From contig NC_081407.1 of assembly GCF_030272615.1 (NCBI RefSeq), positions 380,019,179-380,083,178 of the forward strand: a stretch of DNA of 64,000 nucleotides, written 5' to 3'. The notes under the pieces were generated by a model that saw nothing but the letters and a program-made list of their open reading frames with translations, searched no databases and was not told the DNA's origin. This DNA is from Cryptomeria japonica (lineage: Eukaryota; Streptophyta; Pinopsida; Cupressales; Cupressaceae). Made by a program: the position numbers and the translations under genes. Position 1 is the first letter of the stretch; every line of letters begins with the position of its first letter. Shown one piece after another: positions 22,890 to 35,236 of this stretch.

Positions 22890-24243
22890 TCCTCCGGTCT
22901 TACTTACCGATGGCAATAAGCTCAACACTCTTTCCAATTATTCTGCAGATTCCACCTTTGAACTCTAGAATGAGTCCTTTTTTGTTCAGCTGAGCAACAC
23001 TCAAAAGATTATGTTTAAGGCCTTCCACCCAGTAGACATCATCTGCACTGCTCTTTCCATTTATTGAGATGGAACCTTTTCCTTTTACCATGCAAGGTGC
23101 ATCGTTGCCAAACCAGACAACACCACCATCATATTCTATAATAGACAGAAACTTTCTCCGGTCACCGATCATGTGGTGAGAACACCCGCTATCAATGATC
23201 CACTTGTTAGAGTTGTCAATATGTGAGACAAGGGCTTTATGGTCAGACAACTCTTCCTTGATAGCCACAAACACTATGTCCTCATTCTCTTCATCCTTAG
23301 ATTCCTCATCGATAACACCTTCATCCACTGCAACAAGACAATTTATCCTATCTACTCCTTTATACTTCCTAAACCTCTTTGGTTTATCCTTATTGTCATT
23401 GTTAGGATAGTTAACAGCTATATGTTCTATCTTATTGCAGGAAAAACATTTTAGAGGAAGCTTACCTTTGTATTTTCCGGTGCCTTTTGGAAGTCTCTTG
23501 GCAAGAAGAGCTTCAGACTCCATCAGAATCTCCTTATCGTCCATATCTCTGCTTGGCCTGGATTCATAACTGGTACTGACCTCTTTTCCTTTCCTAGTCG
23601 GTGTGGAGGAAACAGACGCTCTAAAGGCCAAATCGGTCTTCTCAACACTACCATCATATCTATTCAATTCATATGTAGTCAACTTTACAATAATAGAGTC
23701 TAAATATACCTTGGCTTTGTTGATAGACCTTAGCTCCTGAATAGCGGCAACCCTGATTGCATAGACTGGTAAAAGTGATCTCAGAACTTTACTGGCCATA
23801 GTGGCACCATCAATTGTTCCACCAGTGCTCTTGATTTCTCCAACCATTGTCTCGATTCTTATGTCATACTACTGAATGGTCTCTCCTTCAACCATCCTCA
23901 TATCTTCAAACTTTCCTCTAAGCCTTTCTTCCTTAGCTTGCTTGACATGTTCATCACCGCCATAAATGGATTCCAGTTTGTCCCACACATCTTTCGGATT
24001 GTCCTTATCTTGTACATCAATGAACTCTACATCAAACAAGCTGCTAATAAGGGCTTCCATGACTTGCCCATTTTCTTGTATCTCTCTCTTCTGATGATTG
24101 GTTAGAGTGCCAGTGGGGATTACATAGGAATTCTCAACATAGATTCAGTGTTGTGCACCCAAACTCCTGATATATATCTTCATCCTGTCCTTCCTTATTG
24201 TAAAGTTGTCCCTGTTGAACTTAGGACCTTCCCTCTTCATCAT
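22890..24243 (-). pseudogene. Copia D gag and protease
   Basis: Starts at the ATG pair 24243-24238 (MMKREGPKFN, as in A). Frame breaks occur near 24145 and 23868. The knuckle CFSCNKIEHIAVNY (about 23450-23400) again ends in Tyr. An acidic linker follows, then WIIDSGCSHHMIGD near 23200, the protease triad, then the conserved VYWVEGLKHNLLSVAQL block near 23030-22985. Confidence 0.87.
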
Positions 24244-24300
24244 TAAAACATGATATTTTCTCTCAAGCGATTAAGTTTATATCACCAAGGACCTAGATGA

Positions 24301-24312
24301 GCTCTGATACCA
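24301..24312 (-). promoter_or_regulatory. Primer-binding site of copia D
   Basis: The minus strand reads TGGTATCAGAGC two bases after the LTR end, complementary to initiator Met-tRNA. Confidence 0.9.
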
Positions 24313-24314
24313 AT

Positions 24315-25704
24315 TGATGAATAATGATAAACTACTAAGGTCCTAACTAGTACTGAGAGTGGGGGGGGTGAATCAATACACACAAAAACTTGCTCCGACA
24401 CTTTGAAAAACCAAAACAAAGATAACTGGTTGTCTTCACCACTGTACTTAACCATAGCAATACTGGTTAAACAGAAATACTTCAGACAACATACAACAAA
24501 TCTCAAATCTTGATGACTACTTCACCGATATAATCATGCATGAGTTGTATGAATAATACCACAACCATTTAACATTGCATGCATATCCAACTTAATCTGA
24601 ATCACACAATCATCACATGAAAAACTCACAACCCATGACACATATTTTTCACGTGGAAACCGAAATAGGAAAAACCACGGTGGGGATGAATACCCACAAG
24701 CTTGATTGTGAACTCTTTTGAAGTCCGCTTTGTTAGGAGCCTAGTCTTGTTAAAGAGGTTCTATTAGGAACCGATCTTGTTAGGGATAAGCCGGTTAAGG
24801 GATGGCTATATACCCTGTTAAAGGTTGAAACCCTGTTAAAGGTTACCTCACTAGAGGATTTAAATAGCTCAATGAACTTGAGCCATCTGGTTAGAGAATT
24901 TACAACAAATCCTATTAAAGCTACCCAGTCAAGGGATTTAACTTTTGTTGAAATGGTTAGAAGACAACAGGTAAAACTCCGATCTGATAACAACACTTCT
25001 TGCTAAGGCAAATCCTTTTTAGTTCCTCTCTTCTGCAATCATACTCTACATATTCCTCACTCTGGTTTGGCAAGTATCAAATCTCCAACACATGGACACA
25101 AACACAACTTTTGCCAACAACTCCAAGAACAAAACCCATCGACCTTATAGACAACAATTAGGTCGGTAGCATAAACCCTAAACCCTAAACATTTTAGGTT
25201 TACAATTACAAGCGGTCCAATCCTAACTGTCAAATACATTACATAGAATGAAACGATCTAAAAACAGATCTCAAGTCATTCTGCATCGTCCAATCTTCAC
25301 TACATCTAGAAAACAGTAACCCATCACACGCTTTTCACATTCAGCTAAGAAAAATGTACATTCTTGAGGTAGACATTCAATGCATTTGATCTTCACGCAC
25401 AAGATCCTCAAAGAAATCCTTCTCGTGCACACAGCTAATGTGGCATCTTGATCCTTATCCTTGGTCTTAACTAACTCGTCACAAAGCATCATCGGTTGCA
25501 TCGCACAAGCCAAACCGGAAACCCTAGAGCTGAACTGAGACTACTAATCGGTAGTCACACTTAGTGAACCCCGACACCGGTCCACTCATCCGATTGACCA
25601 TAACCGCTTTCAATCTTCATACCGGTGCATATCAATTCACCTGCTTGAGCACTTATTGACATCAATGACAACATACATTATCACCACTTCATCATATGCC
25701 AACA
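24315..25704 (-). repeat. 5' LTR of copia D
   Basis: 1,390 bp. It starts on the minus strand TGTTGGCATATGATG and ends TTATTCATCA next to the primer site. It pairs with 18409-19813. Confidence 0.92.
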
Positions 25705-25709
25705 ATTTG

Positions 25710-26949
25710 TTGATATGACAAACCCTAACCGATGGAGCTTGGTGAATCGGTTATGTTGATCTATGATCAAATGGTGATCGGTGATGATTATTCCACGTAT
25801 GCATGATGCATGTGATAAGTTTCAAGTGGTTTTTGGCTTGTAGAGATAATGGTTTTATCTTGGGAATGAGAGAGTACATCACATGAAGTGGAAACCGTGT
25901 GATGAGTTACAAGAATCGATGAGCGGTGATCAAGGAGCGGTCAAGGTTGTCTTGTACAACGTGTTGATGATTGCTATGTGATCTAGCAGTCATGTTTGAA
26001 TTTATTTATTTATAATATTTATGAGATCTTAGGTTTGTGATGTGTTACCGACCTATTGTTTTTCTTATAAGGTTGATGAGTTGTTTTGTAGTAGTTTTGG
26101 CAATTTTGGTTAAGTGTCAGTGTGATTGATTGTCGAACCAGAAGGAGTATCTGCAATATGTTTGAAGGAAGATAGGAGCATGAAAAGGATCTGATCAAGC
26201 AGAGTAGTGCTATTTACCAGATCAGCAAACCCCTATTGTTCTCTAATAATTACAACAGTTAAATCCCTTAACCGAGTAAGCTTTAACAAGATTTGTGCTA
26301 TCTAAATCCTCTAACCAAGTGATCCATTAGCTTTGATTTCAAATCCTCTATAGAGGTTACTCCTAACTGGGTATTGCTTCTAACAGGGCATTATAGTCAA
26401 TCCCTTAACCGAGTGGTCCCTAATAGGATATGTTCCTAACAAGACATTTTTTTTTTGTAAAGCTTTTACAGGCTTGGCTCCTAACAGGGCAAACTTCAAA
26501 AGAGTTTAGAATGCTTGTGGGTATTCGTCCCCGCCATAGTTTTTTCCATTTGGGTTTCCACGTCAAAAATCATTGTGTCAAGTGGTGAATTTTTTTTTGG
26601 TTATGGTTTGATATGGTTAATTTGCTTAACTGTTAAATCCACTTAGATATGATAAGATGACTGGATATGATCTGAAAAGTGATTTTACTTATGTTAGTAA
26701 AGTATTTTGATGTTTTGGTTAAATGGTTTGAGAGTATTGATCAGTTATTCTATTGGTTTGTTATGCCAGTCAATCAGTAAACTTGTCAATGCAGTTGCAG
26801 TTTATTACTTAGTGTTTGAGCTCATTAGTTCAGTGATTGATTTGTGAGTTAGGTTTTGAGTTTGGTGAAAGTTTAGTCAGTTTTCCATCTACTGATTCAC
26901 CCCCCCTCTTAGTAGTTGTCTGGATCCTTATTGATTCATCATATCATCA
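25710..26949 (+). repeat. 5' LTR of copia C, second part
   Basis: It continues TTGATATGACAAACCC, matching the 3' LTR from about 31578. It includes TTAACnGGGT-type motifs (26260-26480), a short poly-C tract in GATTCACCCCCC near 26890, and the end CATATCATCA. The sequence 25705-25709 (ATTTG) is the decayed D target copy. Confidence 0.9.
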
Positions 26950-26951
26950 AT

Positions 26952-26963
26952 TGGTATCAGAGC
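26952..26963 (+). promoter_or_regulatory. Primer-binding site of copia C
   Basis: TGGTATCAGAGC, two bases after the LTR end. Confidence 0.9.
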
Positions 26964-27019
26964 ATTTTGGGTCCTCTAGTGTCTAAGCCTAACAACTTGA
27001 GCTAAAGATCTAGAAGAAC

Positions 27020-28090
27020 ATGATGAAGAAAGAAGGTCTGAAGTTCAATAGGGAAAACTATAGAATATGGAGTGATAGGATGAAAATCTATATTAAGAGT
27101 CTAGGAAGTCAATATTGGGAACATGTTGTTACTCAATATGTTGCATTGGAGGCCATTATCAGTTCTTTGTCTGATTCAGAGTATGTTTATGTCCATGGTT
27201 TGGAGAGTTATTATGATGTGTGGAAGAAACTTGAGAATATATATAGTAGTGATGAGCATGTGAAGATTGCCAAGGAAGAGAGTCTGAGAGGTAAATTTGA
27301 TGGCATGCAGATGGCTGAAGATGAGAATATTCAATAGTATGGTCAGAGGATCAAGGAGATAGTTGGTGAGATCAAAAGTGTTGGTGGTAAACTGGAAGAT
27401 ACCACAGTGGTTAGTAAGGTGTTGAGAACCCTTCTACCAGTCTATACTATATGAGTTGCAACCATTCAGGAACTAAAGGCTATTGATAAAATAAAGGTAA
27501 CTCTTGACTCCATCATTGGTAAACTTACTGCATTTTTTTTAAATGGTTATGATGGTAGTGCTCAAAAATTGGAATCTTCATTTAGAGCTTTAGTTTCTAA
27601 CCCACCTGTAAGGAAAAGCAAAGAAGCTAGTCACAGTTATGAGTCTAGATCCAACAAAGAAGTTGATGATGAAGACAGTATGATTGAGCTTGAAGAATTG
27701 TTGGCCAAGCGGCTACCCAAAAGTACTGGTAAGTACATAGGTAAATTACCTTTAAAGTGTTTTGCATGTAACTGGATTGGACATATTGCAGCTAACTATC
27801 CTAATGTAGACAATGAGCATAAGCATGAGAAGTATAAGAAGTACAAAGGAAAAGGCAAAAGAGATTGCCTCATTGCAGTTGATGGTGGAATAACTAATGA
27901 TGAATTTGAGGGAGATGTTAATGAAGACATTGTCTTTCTTGCCATTAAAGAGGAGACATCTTATCAGATGGCATTAGTTTCTCGTATGGATAGTTCTGAT
28001 GATTGGATCATAGATAGTGGTTGTTCACACCACATGACTGGTGATAAAAGTAAATTTATTGCATTGAATAATTTGATGGAGGAGTTGTGA
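27020..28090 (+). pseudogene. Copia C gag and protease
   Basis: MMKKEGLKFNRENYRIWSDR opens a UBN2-type Gag. Compared with A, about 30 residues are missing after WEHVV. Stops lie at 27335 (TAG) and 27451 (TGA). The knuckle CFACNWIGHIAANY (Tyr codon 27797-27799) has the same non-canonical last residue as A and D. WIIDSGCSHHMTGDKSKF near 28005 is the protease site. The frame breaks at about 28083. Confidence 0.88.
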
Positions 28091-29270
28091 TATTTGAAAA
28101 TGACTCACCATGCATGGTAAAAGGAAAGGGAACCATTTCTCTTGATGGAAAGAGCAGTGTAGATGATGTCTACTGGGTTGAAGGATTAAAGCACAATCTT
28201 TTGAGTGTCGCTCAACTCAATGACAGAGGTTATCCATTGGAATTCAAGAATTGAATGTGCAAAATCTATGGGAGAAAAGGTGAACTGATTGCAACCGACA
28301 AGCAAACAAAAGGTAATCTGTTTCACCTGAATCCTAAAGTCAATAGTTGTTTAATTGCTAAAATAGATGATAGTTGGCTTTGGCATCGGAGATTTTTTCA
28401 TATAAATTTTGATAACATTGTCAAATTCAATAAGAGGTTTGCCTCAGTTGGACAAACCGATGAATGCTCTGTGTAAGGAATGTTAGTTAGGGAAGATGAC
28501 ATCCTCAACTTTTAAGAGTAAATCTTTCTTAGCAGAAAATTTGTTAGATTTAGTTCATACAGACCTCTGTGGACTAATAAGTACTAGAAGTATTCAAGGT
28601 GATAGATATTTTATGATCTTCACTGATGATTGCTCAAGAATGATGTGGGTCACATTCTTGAAGGGAAAAAAAATCCATTAATAAGTTTAAGGCATTCAAA
28701 GCCTTAGCTGAAAAGGAAAGTGGTAAGAAGATAAAGTGTCCGAGAACTGATCAAGGAGGTGAATTTGCTTCAGAGGAATTCAATAGATATTGTGAAGACA
28801 GTGGAATTAAGAGGACACTTTCTACACCTAGAAGACCACAATAGAATGGTATTGCAGAGAGGAACAACTGGTCAGTTGTTGAAGCTGCTAGAACTATGTT
28901 GATACAAGGAGGTGTAGGAAAAAATTTCTGGAGAGAAGCTGCCAACACAGTTGTCTACACTATGAATCAGATATTGGTTAAGAGAGGTAAGGATAAAACT
29001 CCTTATGAATACTGGTATGGTAGGTCGCCTAATGTCAGTTATTTTAAGATTTTTGGCAGTAAATGTTTTATCAAGAGAGGTGACTATGTTGCTAAGTTTG
29101 ATGCTAAGAGTGATGAAGGCACATTTCTTGGTAACTCCACCAAGAGTAAAGCCTACAAATGTTACAACAACCGGACAAAGAGAATCATTGAAAGTGTTGA
29201 TGTCCGACTGGATGAGTGTCCTAAAGATACAGGAGAAACCAGTGAAGAGAAGAAGGAAGATGAACCTTAC
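28091..29270 (+). pseudogene. Copia C integrase
   Basis: Remnants in order: VYWVEGLKHNLLSVAQL, stop near 28251, WLWHRRFFHINFDN (zinc domain, second His kept), the Cys pair near 28465-28490 damaged by stops, HTDLCGLISTRSIQGDRY near 28556, RTDQGGEFASEE near 28745 with the catalytic Asp kept, ERNNWSVVEAARTML near 28860, and GNSTKSKAYKCYNNRTKR near 29130. A frameshift lies near 28675. Confidence 0.87.
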
Positions 29271-29339
29271 ATTTTGATTTTGGAGCCAAAACCGATGAAG
29301 CCACAAGTTGGTGAAGTGAATGTTGTAGTACCAGTTCAA

Positions 29340-31046
29340 CCAGAATAGGTAGATTCTGCAGAAGATGTAGATAGTGAGGAATAAAAACTTGAAGATAATG
29401 ATCATTTTATTCCAAGGTATGTGAGACTCAATCATAATCTTGATCAAATTATTAGAGATAAAGATGCTGGAGAGTTAACCAAAAGAAGAATTAGAGAGAA
29501 TTCTTATATGATCTCCACTATTGAGCCTAGAACTACTAAGGAAGCCTTTGGAGATTATCACTGGATCAAGGCTATAGAAGAGGACCTTGACCAGATTGAG
29601 AAGAACAACCCATGGACCCTAGTACCCAAACCGGTGAACAAAAATGTAATAGGTAATAATTGGGTATTCAGAAATAAACTGAATGAAGATAGAGTAGTAG
29701 TTAGAAACAAAGCTAGATTGGTATGCAAAGGTTATGCACATGAAGAAGGAGAAGACTATGGTGATACATTTGCACCAGTTGCTAGATTGGAAGGTGTTAG
29801 GACTCTACTTGCATTTGCAGAATATAGGGGATTCAAAGTATATCAGATGGATGTGAAGTCAGCATTTCTAAATGGCATACCAGAAGAGGAAGTATACATT
29901 GAACAACGAGATGGTTATGCTTTGAATAATGCAAAGGATATGGTGTGTAAACTACACAAGGCACTATACGGTTTGAATCAAGCATCAAGAGCATGGTATG
30001 AAAGACTACATTCACACCTGATGAAGATAGGTTTTCAGAGAACCAGTGAAGACAACAATATATATCTCAAGACTGAAGGAGATAAGATATTGGTTAATGA
30101 AGTGTTTGTGGATGATATCATTTTTGGAGGCAATGATGACATGAGTGATGATTTTGCAAATGAGATGAAAAGTGAACTTGAGATGTCTCTGATAGGAGAG
30201 ATAAAATTCTTTATTGGTTTGCAGATTCAACAGATGAAGAATGGTATCTTTATCACACAATCCAAATATGTGAAATAGGTATTGAAGACATTTGGAAAGG
30301 GAGATTTTAAACAAGTTGGGACACCAATGATTACACGTTGTAAAATGTCTAAGAAGGATGATGCCAAATCCATTGATGAAAAGGAGTACAGGTCTATGAT
30401 AGGGAAACTGCATTATGTTGTTCATATCAGACCAAATATTTCTCATGCAGTTGGATTAGTTGTCAGATTTCAGAAGAACCAAAAGGAGACACACATGATT
30501 GCAACTAAAAGGATATTTAGATATTTGAAAGGTACTATTGATTATGGATTATGGTATCGATATGCAGGTAACTTTGATTTGAAAGTTTATACAGATGCAG
30601 ACTGGGCAGGAAATGTCGATGACATAAAGAGTACATTCTTTCTTGGAGGAAGACTTGTATCTTGGAGCAGCAAGAAGCAGAGTTGTATATTACAGTTCAC
30701 TATTGAAGCTGAATATGTTGCAACGTATATGAATTGTACCTAGGCAGTCTGGATGAAACACATTCTAGAATTATTCAAGTTGAAGATCACAGAACTGGTA
30801 AGGATTTTATGTGATAACACCAGTGCAATAAATATCTCAAAGAACCCGGTGTTGCATCTTAGAACCAAGCATATTGAGCTGAAATATCATTTCTTGAGAG
30901 AGAAAGTTCAGAGTAAAGATGTGTTACTGGAGCATGTATCTACCAAGGAACAACTAGCGAATATCTTTAGTAAACCTCTGTCTAAGACTAATTTTGAGTA
31001 TCTTAGAAGTCAACAAGGGGTTGCGCCCCTACATGAGGTCAGTTGA
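29340..31046 (+). pseudogene. Copia C reverse transcriptase and RNase H
   Basis: A long open stretch at 29421-30278 carries NVIGNNWVFRNKLNED, FAPVARLEGVRTLLAFA, VYQMDVKSAFLNG, KALYGLNQASRAWYERL and the intact FVDDIIFGGND box near 30105. A TAG at about 30276 interrupts ITQSKYVK. RNase H has YTDADWAGNVDD, a short deletion before FFLGGRLVSW, EAEYVA, a TAG near 30741, CDNTSAINISKN, and ANIFSKPLSKTNFEYLR. It ends at 31046. This is the least damaged RT core in the window. Confidence 0.9.
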
Positions 31047-31418
31047 ACATGTGTGGAAGACATCAATCCCAGAGTATATTGAAGATTTTAAAGCAAGATT
31101 GGTGTAGAGTGGAGCTACTCCATAGGGGGAGCAACTTGTTGCAGAACAGTGAAGTATGACACTGCATGTTTTACTTTCACTTTGGCATTGTTGTCAAAGG
31201 GGGAGAAGAACTGTATGATTATGGGGGAGAAGAATTGTATAATTGATACAGAGAAGAACTGTAGTTGGTTACCAGCTGAAGACATGGAGACTCGATTGAA
31301 GGAGAGTACATGGTAAAATTTAAACCAGGATTCCTATACCTGTCTATGTGCATTACTCTCAATCATCACAATCAAGGGTATTGACATTTGTATTTCCATT
31401 AATGCCAAAGGTGAAATT
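31047..31418 (+). other. Copia C 3' untranslated tail
   Basis: No gene. Purine tracts near 31124 (ATAGGGGGAGCA), 31196 (AAAGGGGGAGAAG) and 31220 (TGGGGGAGAAG). The LTR-adjacent tract is degraded (GCCAAAGGTGAAAT). Confidence 0.65.
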
Positions 31419-32806
31419 TGTTGGCATTTGAATGAAGATTGCATTAATGAAGTTTAAGTATTGTCATTGATGTCAATTGTAACCGGTAGTGGAGTTGTTA
31501 TGCAACCGGTAGTTGTGTAAGTGATCGAAATTGGTATTACTATAGAAGAAGTGAGATCAACCAGTAACCCTACCTGTTGATACGCCAAACCCTAATCGAT
31601 GGAGCTTATTGAATCGATTATGTTGATATATGATCAAACGGTGATCGGTGATTATTATGACACATATGCATGATGCATGTGATGAGTTTCAAGTGGTTTT
31701 TGGCGCATAGAGATAACAATTTTATCTTGGGAATGAGTGAGTACATTGTATGAAGTGGAAACTGTATGATGTTACATGAGTCAATGAGCAGTGATCAAGG
31801 AGCGATCGAGGTTGTCTTGTACAATGTGCTCATGATTGCTTTGTGATCTAACGATCATGTCTAAACTGATTTGTTTGTAATCTCTATGAGATCTTAGGTT
31901 TGTGATGTGTTACCGACCTATTGTTTTTCTTATAAGGTCGATGAGTTGTTTTGTAGTAGTGCTGGAAATTTCGGTTAAGTGCCAGTGTGATTGATTGTCG
32001 AACCAAAAGGAGTATTTGTAGTATATGTTTGAAGGAAGATATGAGTATGAAAAGGATCTGATCAAGTAGAGTAGTGTTATTTACCAGATCAGCAAACCAC
32101 TGTTGTTCTCTAACAATTATAGTTGTTAAATCCCTTAACCAGGTAAGCTTTAACAGGATTTGTTCTATCTAAATCCTCTAACTAGGTGATCCATTAGCTT
32201 GGATTTCAAGCCCTCTATCAAAATTAATCCTAACAAGGTATTGCATCTAACAGGGCATTATAGTCAATCCCTTAACTAGGTGGTCCCTAACATGACATTT
32301 TTTTTTTGTAAAGCTTTAACAGGCTTGGCTTCTAACAGGGCGAACTTCAGAAGAGTTTAGAATGCTTGTGGTTATTCATCCCCATCATGGTTTTTCCCAT
32401 TTGGGTTTCCACGTCAAAAATCATTGTGTCAAGTGGTGAATGGTTTTTGTGGTTATGGTTTGATATGGTTAATTTGCTTAACTGTTAAATCCACTTAGAT
32501 ATGATAAGATGACTGGATATGATCTGAAAAGTGCTTTTACTTATGTTAGTAAAGTATTTTGATGTTTTGGTTAAATGGTTTGAGAGTTTCAGATCAGTTA
32601 TTCTATTTGTTTGTTATGCTAGTCAACCAGTAAACTTGTCAATTCGGTTGGAGTTTATTACTCAGTGTTTGAATCAGTTAGTTCAGTGGTTGATTTGTGA
32701 GTTGGGTTTTGAGTTTGGTGAAAGTTTAGTCAGTTTTCCATCTACTGATTCACCCCCCCCCCCTCTCAGTAGTTGTTTGGATCCTTATTGATTCATCATA
32801 TCATCA
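31419..32806 (+). repeat. 3' LTR of copia C
   Basis: 1,388 bp, starting TGTTGGCATTTGAATG and ending CATATCATCA. It is uninterrupted, so it serves as the reference for the D insertion point (ACCTG followed by TTGATA). TSD GTTTG follows. Confidence 0.93.
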
Positions 32807-33020
32807 GTTTGTAGGCATTATCAGGAGACCAAATGTCCCAGATTGATGATGTCACGCTCTTAGCGATCGATTTTGGCCTACAAGGCTATACTGTATCATA
32901 TTTTGTACACCTTATTTTATGTATTCTTTTTATAGAATATGCAAGTCATTTCATTTTAGATTTGTTAAATTATATTTAATATTATCTGTACTAATATCTC
33001 ATGTTAATTTTGTTTTTTAG

Positions 33021-33970
33021 GGTACCCCCTCCGTGTCTAGGCCTTGTCCTCAGCAAAAGAAATACTCAAGGACGCCAAAACGTGGGAAGAAGGTAATTGA
33101 ACACATTTCTAGTTGTATAATTGTTTGAAAAGGTTAAAATTGTCTTAGTTGGGATTTGTAGATTGATTAGTGTTTTTTGTCTATTTTATATGTACAACGG
33201 CAATTGAGCTATGTAGATATGTTGAATGCAGTTGATACACTTGAGGATCAAGAGAGGGCAGAGTTATGTATCTCTACTTTGTTTTCGTGATTTGATTATT
33301 ATACACACATGTACATGTGAACTTGTGATAAATTATAATCTTATCATTTTTTCATACAGGAAATATCCATAGTTGTTTCATCAATGGCGAGCCCTCCTCT
33401 ATGTACTGGAGAAGCATCTTAGGCCCCGATACACTTTTGTTTGATATATTACATTAATTGTTTTTAACCTACAATACTTATCATTATATTAATTGTATTT
33501 AATCTTTGATCATTTTTTGTACAGGTAATAGTGACAGCTACTCCATCAATGATGAGCCCTCCTCAGTCTATTGGAGAAGCATCTCAGGCTCCGGTACACT
33601 TTTGTTCTCTATAGATTTTTAGTGTTTTTGATGTATATATTTTAGTACATTTTATTAATTGTATTTAATCGACAATAGCCCCCTTCGCGGTTTGGCCATA
33701 ACTTGGAGCCTTTGAAGAAGGTATTCAAGAGAACTCCTAAGGCTGATAAGGAGAAGACAGAGAAGACAGTAGATCCTAGATCAACAGATGAGGTAATCAG
33801 AATTTTTATAGCAAATAAATTATAGTTAAATGCATAGTTATGTTGATAATTGTGAACTATTTTCTACAAAAGGATTCTAACTTGGCTTTTGAATTGTGGT
33901 TTTGCAGCCAACTACAGAGCTGCGTACTACATCGAAGAGGCTCGATTTTGATTATCCACCACAAGTATAG
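33021..33970 (+). pseudogene. Transposon T forward gene, 3' exons
   Basis: Short exons with consensus borders: 33021-33092 (basic, KKYSRTPKRGKK-like, followed by GTAATT), a possible small exon near 33204-33258, 33361-about 33427, 33525-about 33593, 33679-33792 (basic LEPLKKVFKRTPKADKEK, then GTAATC), and 33908-33970 ending in TAG. The exons at 33361 and 33525 are a tandem duplicate encoding SPP...GEASQAP-like text; the first copy has a TAG in GEAS. The protein end is Lys/Ser/Pro-rich, fitting a nuclear accessory protein. The junctions are inferred by eye. Confidence 0.5.
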
Positions 33971-34489
33971 GATCATATAGTGTTAGATGTGGTCATTGAA
34001 TGACCAATACATGTAGATATATTCTATATTTTTATTGTATATCGATTCGGACATGGCATATCCCACATTTTTGTAATACTTGTATTGACTTGGCATACAT
34101 GTCTTTTTTTATATATAAAAATGTTGATATTTGATCCAATAAATGTGTATTGAGTTCATTATTGTGTATTTGTTGTATTTGGTGGCTGCCCTTTTATGAA
34201 CCAAAAATAATACTTGCAAAAAAATTAACTCAAAAAATCACCTGAATCCACTAGGTCGAATACATGGTCAAAATCCACTAATGTCTCTATCTGTCTCAAT
34301 TGTAGTGCTTTGGGAATTTGATATGTATCAATGGGAACCAACAGTTTACAAGATCATTTGTCAACCCACTCTTGTGATTCACATTCTTCCCACAAAAAAT
34401 GCATGCATGAAGAGAAAAAACATACCATCTATCTCGTATAAATTACTAGTGAACCTGCATTTGAACTCATAAATGAGTGCTCGTCACTC

Positions 34490-35236
34490 AATTATGCAAG
34501 TGTACAACAATCTAGATAGTTTTCAATGTTAGATTCTATGATCAACCAAAAATATCTACGAACCATTGGTGCACCTAAATTACCTGGACCCATCATAGAG
34601 TTACACCATATCACAATTGTTTCTGCATCTATCAACTCAGCACCACCTTCGTGCTTCAATTCTTCTCTAGCTAGGGCTCTTTTTACACATGCTCCTACAC
34701 CATCGTGATCTCTCTTATCATGTCCAGCCTCAGTGAAATTCAAAAAATGTTGTACACCACTTGTCATGTGCATCCTTGTTAAACAATAAAACATCCTTGC
34801 ATTCTTGAATTGTGTGGTGCAATTATCTGACCATATTAAGTGTTGGTTGTATTGTATGTTTCTTTCCTTTAAATTATCATAGAAAACATTAAAGCATCCT
34901 TGTACAAACTCTGATGAATGAGTACGATCATCACTTATGTAGAAGTTATACTCTCTTATAACCTTTCTATCCTCCTTAGTGCTATCATCTGCATGCATGA
35001 ATGTTATGTGTACAAAAATAAAAACTTGTGTAGAATGATAATACATAGATCGCACTTCATTTTGAGGTTGTGGTGTATAATTTTTAGCAAAATAAACAAT
35101 AGAGACAATGGTTCCAAGAGAAAATGTGTCCTTACATAACTTGAATTGCGCATCTAACCATCAAGCTCTATGTGTATGCATTATGTACTCATAAACTAGT
35201 TTATCTTGAAACATTTTCATAAATTTAGCTACACAT
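34490..35236 (-). pseudogene. Transposon T reverse gene: transposase-like C-terminal part
   Basis: The minus strand reads with one internal stop (near 35160) from KFMKMFQDKLVYEYIMHTH through LDAQFKLCKDTFSLGTIVSI, then HADDST, FYISDDRTHSSEFVQGCF, LIWSDNCTTQFKNARMFYCL, FLNFTEAGHDKRDHDGVGA and CVKRALAREELKHEG. The order of an Asp-rich block, a WSDN-QFKN block and a GH-x-DGxGxxVKR block looks like an RNase H-fold (DDE/D) transposase core seen in uncharacterised plant and animal transposons. I cannot name the superfamily with confidence. It ends near 34492, about 520 bp from the end of the convergent forward gene. The N-terminal part is at 45060-46440. Confidence 0.65.

Larger units (their letters stand above)
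18409..25704 (-). mobile_element. Ty1/copia element D nested in the C LTR
   Basis: Complete minus-strand element of 7,296 bp: 5' LTR 25704-24315, primer site 24312-24301, gag-pol 24243-20147, polypurine tract beside 19813, 3' LTR 19813-18409. The flanks are ACCTG (18404-18408) and ATTTG (25705-25709). The intact partner LTR of C reads ACCTG, so the target duplication has decayed by two C-to-T changes. Same family as A and C. Confidence 0.93.
18251..32806 (+). mobile_element. Ty1/copia element C with nested D
   Basis: Perfect 5-bp target duplication GTTTG at 18246-18250 and 32807-32811. LTRs start TGTTGGCATTTGAATG and end CATATCATCA. The 5' LTR is split by element D. Primer site at 26952, polyprotein remnants 27020-31046. 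It is inserted in an intron of the transposon T forward gene. Without D it is about 7.25 kb. Many stops; inactive. Confidence 0.94.

Noticed and set aside
28872..29447. Minus-strand open frame of 191 codons opposite copia C integrase
   Set aside because: Antisense of the integrase region; hydrophobic composition follows from the plus-strand codons.
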